The notes under the pieces are model-generated. The model made no database searches. It saw only the letters and a program-made list of their open reading frames with translations, and had not been told where the DNA came from. From positions 1 to 64,000 of the forward strand of contig JARRJC010000008.1 in assembly GCA_037379885.1 (NCBI GenBank): DNA of 64,000 bases, read 5' to 3'. Positions 57,883 through 64,000 of the stretch are shown here, piece after piece (within the stretch, counting starts at the first letter, position 1; every line of letters begins with the position of its first letter). Both the position numbers and the translations under genes were made by a program. The DNA is from Limibacillus sp. Its GTDB lineage: Bacteria; Pseudomonadota; Alphaproteobacteria; Kiloniellales; CECT-8803.

Positions 57883-59280
57883 ATGCACAGCCCGCCCCTG
57901 CAACGCCCGCTCCTGTACTGCCCGCCGCGACCCAAACCGCTTTCGCCGCTCGGCGGGTTGATCCGCACGGCGCTCTCAGGCGAGGGCAACCTCCTGAGCC
58001 TGCTGCCGGCGGCGGCTTACAAGATGCCGGTCGGCTACCTCGGTTATTCGCGCCGCTCGATCCTGATCATCAACGACCCGGCGGCGGCGCGTTCCATCAT
58101 GACCGACCCCAGCGGCATCTATCCGAAGAACGACCTGATGGTCGGTGCGCTGGAGCCGCTGGTCGGCGATTCCATCTTCGTCTCCAGCGGGGAGACCTGG
58201 CAGCGCCAGCGCCGCATGATCGACCCGGCCTTCACCCTGATCCGCATCAACCGGGCCTTCGAGGCCATGCGCGCCGCCGTCGACGACTATGAAGACCACC
58301 TGGACGGCCTGGCCGAGAGTGGCGAGACCTTCTCGCTCGACCTGGCCATGAGCCACCTCACCGCCGACATCATCTGCCGCACGGTCTTCACCACGCCCTT
58401 GAAGTCGGAGACCGCCAAGGCCGTCTACGAGGACTTCGCGCTCTTCGAGCGCAGCGTCTCCCACGTCGAGCTGAAGCGGCTCATCTTCGACAAGCCCTGG
58501 TCCAAGGTGCCGCAGCATGAGGAGGTGCTGGCCGCCTGCCAGCGCATCCGCCAACACCTGGGCGAGCTGCTGGACAGCCATCTGGAAGAGGGCGGGCGAG
58601 ACTACAACGACATCGCCTCGGCCATCATCACGGCGCGCGATCCCGAAAGCGGCGAGGCCTTCACCCGCGAGGAACTGATCGACCAGCTTGGCGTCTTCTT
58701 CCTGGCGGGGCACGAGACCACGGCCAGCGTGCTGACCTGGGTCTTCTTCATCGCCGCCACCCAGCCGGAGGTGCTGGCGCGTCTCCGCGCCGAGGTGGAG
58801 GAGGTGGTGGGCGCGGGCGAGGTGACCTTCGAGCACACCAAGAAGCTGGTCTATACCCGCAATGTCTTCCGGGAGACGCTTCGGCTCTATCCGCCCATCA
58901 CCTTCATCCCGCGCGTTGCCGCCGAGGCCACGCAGATCGGGCGCTTCAAGGTGAAGAAGGGGGCCATGATCATGATCTCCCCCTGGACCATGCACCGCCA
59001 CGAAGCCTATTGGGACAACCCCCACGCCTTCGACCCCGACCGCTTCAGCCCGGACCGGGAGAGTCGCATCACGCAAGCCGCCTACATCCCCTTCGGACAG
59101 GGGCCGCGGGTCTGCATCGGGGCGGCCTTCGCGACGGTGGAGAGCGCGTTGATCCTGGCGCGCCTGCTGCGGCGCTTCGATTTCGAGGTGCTGGAGCCTG
59201 AGAAGGTCCGCCCCGTCGCGCGCCTGACCACGCGCCCGGCCGAGCAGATACGCCTCAAGGTGCGCCGGGCTGCGGGGTAG
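57883..59280 (+). CDS. Cytochrome P450
   Basis: The 465-residue protein has all P450 landmarks: the oxygen-binding I-helix FFLAGHETTASVLTW near residue 275, E-x-x-R in FRETLRLYPP near residue 330, and the heme loop FGQGPRVCIGAAF with its ligand Cys near residue 410. It has no N-terminal membrane anchor, so it is probably soluble or peripherally bound. Its position beside crtD and crtI, with a PpsR-type palindrome in its promoter, makes a carotenoid or other pigment-linked hydroxylation likely; bacterial carotenoid P450s such as CYP175A1 are precedents. The substrate is unproven. Its last 26 bases overlap the convergent ATP-grasp gene. Confidence 0.93.
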   Translation: MHSPPLQRPLLYCPPRPKPLSPLGGLIRTALSGEGNLLSLLPAAAYKMPVGYLGYSRRSILIINDPAAARSIMTDPSGIYPKNDLMVGALEPLVGDSIFVSSGETWQRQRRMIDPAFTLIRINRAFEAMRAAVDDYEDHLDGLAESGETFSLDLAMSHLTADIICRTVFTTPLKSETAKAVYEDFALFERSVSHVELKRLIFDKPWSKVPQHEEVLAACQRIRQHLGELLDSHLEEGGRDYNDIASAIITARDPESGEAFTREELIDQLGVFFLAGHETTASVLTWVFFIAATQPEVLARLRAEVEEVVGAGEVTFEHTKKLVYTRNVFRETLRLYPPITFIPRVAAEATQIGRFKVKKGAMIMISPWTMHRHEAYWDNPHAFDPDRFSPDRESRITQAAYIPFGQGPRVCIGAAFATVESALILARLLRRFDFEVLEPEKVRPVARLTTRPAEQIRLKVRRAAG

Positions 59281-60433
59281 GCACCGCGCCGCCGTCCGGC
59301 GGCTCCGTCCAGAGGATGTCGCGGGTCGCCGCTTCCCCGAAGGTCAGGCCCTGGAAGATCGAGGGCAGCAGGATCTCATAGGAGGTGAAGGTCATCAGCA
59401 GAAGCGGCAGGGGATCGTGCCAGGCCCAGGTGACGTCCCTGGACCCCAAGAGCTGGCGCAGCTTTGCGCGAAAATCCTTGCCGGTGAATAGCGCCGCCTG
59501 CGTCTCCGTCAGGCAGGGCAGGACCTGTTGCAGCCGGGTCTCCTTCCGGAAGGGCACAGGGGTCCGCGCGCCCGGATCGATCACCGCCTGGGCCAGCGCG
59601 CGCGGCTCCAGGAAATGGATGCCGCTGGTGACCCTGGGGTTGCACTCGATCGCCTGACAGGGGCCGCCCTCGGGCTCGATGAAGTCAAAGGAGATGAAGC
59701 CGGAATAGCCGCTCTTCTCCAAGAAGCGGTCGATCCAGGAAAGCGCGGTCTCGGGTTCTTCGGCCCGCCGGAAGGCGACCGCGACGCTGCCGGAAAAGAC
59801 CGTTCCCTCATAGACCACCGTCGCCCGCGCCTTGCCGTTCTCGGCCAGGGTGAAGCTGGAGAGGTGGCGTCCCTCCAGCTTTGCCTGAACCACCGTGGGC
59901 GGGAGGCTGCCGGGCGTAGGCAGGGCCTCTCCCCGTTGCAGGAACTTCAAGCCGCTTCCCGAACAGCTATGGACCTGTTTCAGGACCGTGGCGCTCCGCC
60001 CCGCCAGGTCCGCGGCCTCGGGCCTGCCCAGCAGATGGGTCTCCGGCGCCGGCAGCCCATAGTCCCCCGCCAGCCGGATGAAGCGCAGCTTGTCGTGCAG
60101 TGCCAGAAGCCGCTCCAGGGGTTCTGAGAAGAGCCGCACGCCCGGCGGCAACTGAGGAGCCGCAGCCACGACATGCAGCGCCTCCTCGGAGACCGGCACC
60201 ACGAGGCTGACGCCCTCGCTCCGGATCGCTTCGAGGAGCGCGCGGCGATAGCCCGCCGGGTCTTGAACGGGCGAGGGCAGCCGGATGCACTTATCGACGC
60301 TGCGCGAGACACGGGCGAGGTGCCACCTGAAGGGCTCCGCGATCACCACGCGCCATCCGGCTTCCGCGAAGCCGCGCGCGAGGTCGAGCGCCTTGGGTAG
60401 GCGCCCCAGGGTCAGAAGGACGGTCGGGGCCAT
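59255..60433 (-). CDS. ATP-grasp family ligase of unknown substrate
   Basis: The 392-residue protein has an ATP-grasp layout. A Rossmann-like N-terminus (VLLTLGRLPKALDLARGFAE) is followed by the ATP domain, with DKLRFIRLAGDYGLPAPETH near residue 118 and the metal-binding segment YSGFISFDFIEPEGGPCQAIECNPR near residues 245-270, where Glu and Asn bind magnesium. ATP-grasp enzymes join a carboxylate to an amine or thiol through an acyl phosphate. The acceptor cannot be told. It lies between P450 and bchI genes and may be linked to pigment or envelope changes in phototrophic growth. Confidence 0.85.
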   Translation of the reverse strand: MAPTVLLTLGRLPKALDLARGFAEAGWRVVIAEPFRWHLARVSRSVDKCIRLPSPVQDPAGYRRALLEAIRSEGVSLVVPVSEEALHVVAAAPQLPPGVRLFSEPLERLLALHDKLRFIRLAGDYGLPAPETHLLGRPEAADLAGRSATVLKQVHSCSGSGLKFLQRGEALPTPGSLPPTVVQAKLEGRHLSSFTLAENGKARATVVYEGTVFSGSVAVAFRRAEEPETALSWIDRFLEKSGYSGFISFDFIEPEGGPCQAIECNPRVTSGIHFLEPRALAQAVIDPGARTPVPFRKETRLQQVLPCLTETQAALFTGKDFRAKLRQLLGSRDVTWAWHDPLPLLLMTFTSYEILLPSIFQGLTFGEAATRDILWTEPPDGGAVPTPQPGAP

Positions 60434-60477
60434 GGGGGCCGCTCCTGTCTAGTCCGGGGCGCGGGCCGCCCCGGCGA

Positions 60478-61020
60478 TCAGAGCTCGCTCTTGGAATGCA
60501 GCTGGCGCGAGGAGAAGCCGGGACGCGCGGCGGGGCGGGCCCGGATCTCCCGGTTGATCGCGCCGCGCCGTTTTTCCTGCGGCGCGGGCTCGCGGCAGCC
60601 GCCCGGACAGCTTACCTGACGGCGTTGCTCGCCGGGCTGGAAAAGATCGCCGCAGGTCTGGCAGGCGCGCAGCGGCAGCTTGTTCTGTAGGGCGTCGAGC
60701 AGGGCCAGCCAATGGGCGACTTCCGGATCGTCGCTGGTCGCGACGAAGTAGGGCATGAAGGACCAGGCGTCCAGAAGGCTCACCACGCGGCGGTCGTGCT
60801 CCAGAAGATTGATGCGCCGGCACAGCAGCATCCACATCTCAACGTACTCCGCGCCTTCGGCGTCGGCCATCCCGCCCTCGCGCAGGTCCAGGGGTCCCGC
60901 GTAGTGGTGGAGGCCTTCGGCGTCGGACTCGCTCTCCCAAAAAGTGGCGACGATGGCCTTGCGTTCCGCATGGCCCTCTCCTTCGCCTTTTCGCTCCAAG
61001 ATGCTGCTGTTCTGTTCCAT
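60478..61020 (-). CDS. Unknown protein with C-x2-C / C-x3-C zinc-finger-like motif
   Basis: The 180-residue protein has a helical middle part (EMWMLLCRRINLLEHDRRVV) followed by LRACQTCGDLFQPGEQRRQV and SCPGGCREPA, a C-x2-C plus C-x3-C pair that looks like a zinc ribbon. The tail is basic and low in structure. No family is recognised. The ATG lies 28 bases from a perfect TGT-N12-ACA palindrome, and the gene is divergent from bchI. Control by the PpsR/CrtJ-type repressor is therefore likely. It could be a regulator or an assembly factor for the photosynthetic apparatus; this is inference from position. Confidence 0.65.
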   Translation of the reverse strand: MEQNSSILERKGEGEGHAERKAIVATFWESESDAEGLHHYAGPLDLREGGMADAEGAEYVEMWMLLCRRINLLEHDRRVVSLLDAWSFMPYFVATSDDPEVAHWLALLDALQNKLPLRACQTCGDLFQPGEQRRQVSCPGGCREPAPQEKRRGAINREIRARPAARPGFSSRQLHSKSEL

Positions 61021-61047
61021 GGTTCCACCGCAGTCGCTAGAGACAAC

Positions 61048-61065
61048 TGTCCTTTTTAGTGGACA
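61048..61065. promoter_or_regulatory. PpsR/CrtJ-type palindrome TGT-N12-ACA (left bchI region)
   Basis: TGTCC-TTTTTAGT-GGACA is a perfect palindrome with the TGT-N12-ACA spacing. It lies 28 bases before the start of the leftward unknown gene. The 324-base gap up to bchI contains no other gene. Confidence 0.7.
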
Positions 61066-61237
61066 CTACAAAGTTGACACATAGCCTATCCCGCCGCTTG
61101 ACCTCTCTGCAAGCGAGATAGAGGATTTCCAGGCAGGTGGAGCTTTAATTATCTGAAATATCACATAATATAGCGCCGTGAGAGGACATCTTCGTGATCT
61201 CTTAAGATGCAGGTCGGGCTGAATTCGGTGGGAAAAG

Positions 61238-61255
61238 TGTCTCAAAAAATAGACA
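61238..61255. promoter_or_regulatory. PpsR/CrtJ-type palindrome TGT-N12-ACA (bchI promoter)
   Basis: GTGTCT-CAAAAAAT-AGACAC is a perfect palindrome of the same type, ending 89 bases before the bchI start. Together with the site at 61048 it brackets the divergent promoter; PpsR tetramers are known to bind pairs of such sites. Confidence 0.7.
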
Positions 61256-61344
61256 CTCTCTCACGAAGCAGGATTTGCATCCGTCAAGGAAAGAGCACAG
61301 ACTCTGGCGCGCGACAGGCAAGATCAAGACACAGGAACACCCGC

Positions 61345-62364
61345 ATGAAGCAGCCCTTTCCCTTCACCGCGATCGTCGGCCAGGACGACCTGAAACTCTC
61401 GCTTCTGGTGGCGGCGGTGGACCCGTCGGTGGGCGGGGTGCTCGCCTTTGGGGATCGCGGCACCGGCAAGTCGACGACGGTGCGCGCGCTGGCGGCCCTG
61501 CTGCCCTCCATGAAGGTGGTCAAGGGCTGCCGCTTCAACTGCGACCCGGAGGCCGGCAAGGCGCTCTGCGAGGACTGCCGTGCCAAGGAGAAGGCCGGAA
61601 CCCTGAAGACCCAGAGCGTTCCCGTCCCGGTCGTCGATCTGCCGCTGGGCACCACGGAGGACCGCATCGTCGGCGCGCTCGACATCGAACGCGCGCTGCT
61701 GCATGGCGAGAAGCACTTCGAGCCGGGGCTTCTGGCGCGCGCCCACCGCGGCTTTCTCTACATCGACGAAGCCAACTTGCTTGAAGACCATCTGGTCGAC
61801 CTGCTGCTGGACGTCGCCGCCTCGGGCGAGAACGTGGTGGAGCGGGAAGGGCTCAGCCTGCGCCATGCCGCGCGGCTGGTCCTGATCGGCAGCGGCAATC
61901 CGGAGGAGGGAGAGCTGCGCCCGCAGCTGCTCGATCGCTTCGGACTCTCGGTCGAGGTGCGCACGCCCGACGACCTGAAGACCCGCATCGAGATCGTGCG
62001 CCGCCGGGACGCCTATGAGCGCGACCCCGACGCCTTCCTGGCCAAGTGGAAGCGCAAGCAGGGCCAGCAGCGCAGCGCCCTGGTCAAGGCGCGTGAGCGC
62101 CTGGGCTCGATCACGGTCTCCGACAAGGTGATGGAGGCCTGCGCACGGCTCTGCATCGCGGTGGGCAGCGACGGCCTGCGCGGCGAGCTGACCCTGATCC
62201 GCGCGGGACGCGCTCTCGCCGCGCTGGAAGGCGCCAAGAGCGTGACCAAGGAGCATCTGAAACGCCTCGCGCCCTTGGCGCTGAGCCACCGGCTGCGGCG
62301 CGATCCCCTGGACGACAGCGGCTCCTCCGTCCGGATCGAGCGCGCCGTGGCGGAGACCCTTTAG
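61345..62364 (+). CDS. bchI: BchI, magnesium chelatase ATPase subunit I
   Basis: The 339-residue protein is the AAA+ motor of magnesium chelatase. Walker A is GDRGTGKSTTVRAL near residue 36, and Walker B with following motif is GFLYIDEANLLEDHLVDLLL near residue 136. IGSGNPEEGELRPQLLDRFG is the sensor/arginine-finger stretch. It works with BchD and BchH to insert magnesium into protoporphyrin IX, the first committed step to bacteriochlorophyll. The ATG at 61345 with AGGAA 9 bases upstream is chosen over extensions into the operator. bchD follows after 21 bases. Confidence 0.96.
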   Translation: MKQPFPFTAIVGQDDLKLSLLVAAVDPSVGGVLAFGDRGTGKSTTVRALAALLPSMKVVKGCRFNCDPEAGKALCEDCRAKEKAGTLKTQSVPVPVVDLPLGTTEDRIVGALDIERALLHGEKHFEPGLLARAHRGFLYIDEANLLEDHLVDLLLDVAASGENVVEREGLSLRHAARLVLIGSGNPEEGELRPQLLDRFGLSVEVRTPDDLKTRIEIVRRRDAYERDPDAFLAKWKRKQGQQRSALVKARERLGSITVSDKVMEACARLCIAVGSDGLRGELTLIRAGRALAALEGAKSVTKEHLKRLAPLALSHRLRRDPLDDSGSSVRIERAVAETL

Positions 62365-62385
62365 AGTCATGCAGAGTAGGGCAAG

Positions 62386-64000
62386 ATGACGGCCGCAACG
62401 GCCCCTGTGGCCGAGCCCCCTCAACAACAGGACCGCGGCCCCGCCTGGGCGGACGCCCAGCTCGCCGCCGCGTTGCTGGCGGTCGATCCCCTGGGGCTTG
62501 GCGGGGCGGTGCTGCGCGCGGGTCCAGGCCCGATGCGCGACGCCTGGCTTGACCACATGAAAGCGCTTTTGCCGGCGGGCGCGCCCCTGCGGCGTGTCCC
62601 GGCGGGGATTGAGGACGAACGGCTGTTCGGCGGGCTCGACCTCGCGGCGACGCTGAAGGCCGGAAGGCCGCTCGCCAGCCGGGGCGTGCTGGCCGAGAGC
62701 GACGGCGGCCTCGTGATCCTCGCCATGGCCGAGCGCCTGGGGGCGGAGACGGCGGGGCGCATCGCCCAGGTTCTGGACCGGGGCGCGGTCGAAATGGAGC
62801 GCGAGGGCTTCCGGCTGGAAGCGCCGGCCCGCTTCGCCGTGGTCGCGCTCGACGAAGGCGCTGCGAAGGAGGAGGCGGCGCCCGAAGGCCTGAAGGACCG
62901 CCTCGCCTTCCACCTCGACCTCAACGGCTTTTCGCTGCGCGATCTTCAAGACAATGGCATGACCTCCGGGGCCGTGGCCGAGGCGCGCGCGCATCTTGCC
63001 GCCTGCCCGCCCGAAGGCTTCGAAGGGGAGGCCGAGGCGCTGGAGGCGCTCTGCGGCGGGGCGCTCGCAATCGGGATCGACTCGCTGCGTGCGCCGCTCC
63101 TGGCCTTGCGCACCGCGCGGGCCGCCGCCGCACTGGCGGGTGAGCGCCGGATCGGACAGGAGGATCTGGCCTTGGCCGCGCGGCTGGTGCTCGCGCCGCG
63201 CGCCCGCTTCCTGCCGGCGCCGCCCGATCAGCAGGAAGAGGAGCCGCAGCCCGAGGAACCCGAGGATAAGGAGCCTCAAGAGCCCGAGAACGAGCAGGAT
63301 CAGGGCGACATGAAACTGGAGGACCTGGTGGTCGAGGCGGCGATCGCCTCCCTGCCCAGCCAGTTGCTGCGCGAACTGGCGGCCCTCGGCGAGCGCCGCC
63401 GCTCCGCGCCCGCCGGGCGCAGCGGGGCAAAGCGGCGCAGCACCCAGCGGGGCCGCCCGCTGGGACCCAGACCGGGTGAACCGAAGGGCGGCCAGAGGCT
63501 CGATCTTCTGGCGACCCTGCGCAGCGCCGCGCCCTGGCAGTCCGCGCGCCGCCGCGAACGCGAGCGGGCAGGCGGAGAGGCCGCCCAGGTGATCCAGGTG
63601 CGGCGCGAAGACTTTCGTATCAAGCGGCGTCAGGCGACGAGCCGCACCACGACGCTGCTGGTCGTGGACGCTTCCGGCTCATCGGCCCTGCAACGGCTGG
63701 CCGAGGTGAAGGGCGCGGCTGAGATCCTGCTTCAGGAGAGCTACGTGCGGCGCGATCAGGTGGCGCTGATCGCTTTCCGGGGGGAGGCCGCCGAACTGCT
63801 CTTGCCGCCGACCCGCTCCCTTGCCCGCGCGCGCCGCGAGCTTTCAAGCCTGCCGGGCGGCGGGCCGACCCCGCTGGCCTCGGCCATCCTTTCCGGGGCA
63901 CAGCTTGGGGAGAGTTTGCTGGCGCGTGGAGAGACGCCCTTCCTGGTGCTGCTGACCGATGGGCGGGGCAACATCGCGCTCGACGGCACGGCGGATCGCG
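62386..64000 (+). CDS. bchD: BchD, magnesium chelatase subunit D (C-terminus outside window)
   Basis: The frame starts with ATG at 62386 and is open to the window edge, giving 538 residues. The N-terminal AAA-like part lacks an intact Walker A, as is normal for BchD. An acidic Pro/Glu linker (QQEEEPQPEEPEDKEP, about residues 282-297) joins it to the integrin-I domain, whose metal site begins with VVDASGSSALQRLAE near residue 425. BchD forms the platform of the BchI-BchD ring. It lies 21 bases after bchI, surely in the same operon; bchO commonly follows. Confidence 0.95.
   Translation, partial: MTAATAPVAEPPQQQDRGPAWADAQLAAALLAVDPLGLGGAVLRAGPGPMRDAWLDHMKALLPAGAPLRRVPAGIEDERLFGGLDLAATLKAGRPLASRGVLAESDGGLVILAMAERLGAETAGRIAQVLDRGAVEMEREGFRLEAPARFAVVALDEGAAKEEAAPEGLKDRLAFHLDLNGFSLRDLQDNGMTSGAVAEARAHLAACPPEGFEGEAEALEALCGGALAIGIDSLRAPLLALRTARAAAALAGERRIGQEDLALAARLVLAPRARFLPAPPDQQEEEPQPEEPEDKEPQEPENEQDQGDMKLEDLVVEAAIASLPSQLLRELAALGERRRSAPAGRSGAKRRSTQRGRPLGPRPGEPKGGQRLDLLATLRSAAPWQSARRRERERAGGEAAQVIQVRREDFRIKRRQATSRTTTLLVVDASGSSALQRLAEVKGAAEILLQESYVRRDQVALIAFRGEAAELLLPPTRSLARARRELSSLPGGGPTPLASAILSGAQLGESLLARGETPFLVLLTDGRGNIALDGTADR

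Noticed and set aside
1-64000. CRISPR arrays, insertion sequences, prophage, tRNA and rRNA genes
   Set aside because: No regularly spaced repeats, transposase-like proteins, phage genes or recognisable RNA genes were seen on reading both strands; short tRNAs could be missed by eye.

Overview
The window is high-GC DNA from an anoxygenic phototrophic (purple) alphaproteobacterium. The right end carries magnesium-chelatase genes bchI and bchD and the carotenoid desaturases crtD and crtI. The middle carries a complete thiosulfate-oxidising soxXYZABCD set with accessory genes. A full ectoine operon (ectABC-ask) points to a saline habitat. Tripartite tricarboxylate transporters (TctABC), Crp/Fnr regulators and DUF1127 proteins fit a Rhodospirillales-like alphaproteobacterium, but the genus cannot be fixed from this sequence. 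No rRNA, tRNA, CRISPR array, transposase or phage gene was seen.

Layout. (1) 1-9.1 kb: a partial AsmA-like protein, a ModA-like binding protein, a thioesterase, a TctCBA-plus-dehydrogenase operon, and a divergent enoyl-CoA hydratase/SDR pair, with three copies of a TTGT-CA-ACAA dyad in the divergent promoter. (2) 9.1-18.6 kb: a signalling and stress island with a class III nucleotidyl cyclase fused to an AAA/TPR receptor module, two Crp-type regulators, two DUF1127 proteins, a homocysteine S-methyltransferase, a 1-Cys peroxiredoxin and a FetAB-type exporter. Four perfect TGTGA-N6-TCACA palindromes in its intergenic regions suggest one cyclic-nucleotide regulon. (3) 18.7-24.1 kb: an MscS-type channel and a second tct operon whose tctA is frameshifted by a small internal deletion. 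(4) 24.2-36.4 kb: c-di-GMP enzymes flanking an unknown exported protein, a lipid-A-type acyltransferase, dodecin, an orphan ABC binding protein with an SDR and a choline-sulfatase, a lytic transglycosylase and a thioredoxin-like protein. (5) 36.5-48.9 kb: the sox locus with soxW, soxV/ccdA, soxS, an ArsR regulator resembling SqrR/BigR, a YeeE-type sulfur transporter, a DsrE-like protein and LysE. (6) 49-53.2 kb: ectABC-ask. (7) 53.5-64 kb: the photosynthesis edge, with crtD, crtI, a P450, an ATP-grasp protein, an unknown Cys-motif protein, bchI and bchD. Three TGT-N12-ACA palindromes of the PpsR/CrtJ type lie here.

How it works together. Sox proteins feed electrons from reduced sulfur to respiration or photosynthesis. 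The ArsR protein has a Cys pair spaced as in the persulfide sensor SqrR, and three palindromes of the TTC-N8-GAA type lie in sox-locus promoters. Photosynthesis genes appear to be under PpsR-type control although ppsR itself is not in the window. The most interesting unit is the 9-18 kb island. There a cyclase, Crp-like receptors carrying E. coli CRP-like DNA-contact residues, matching operators and a previously unannotated 26-residue basic peptide gene form what looks like a self-contained second-messenger circuit controlling peroxide and iron homeostasis and small RNA-associated proteins.
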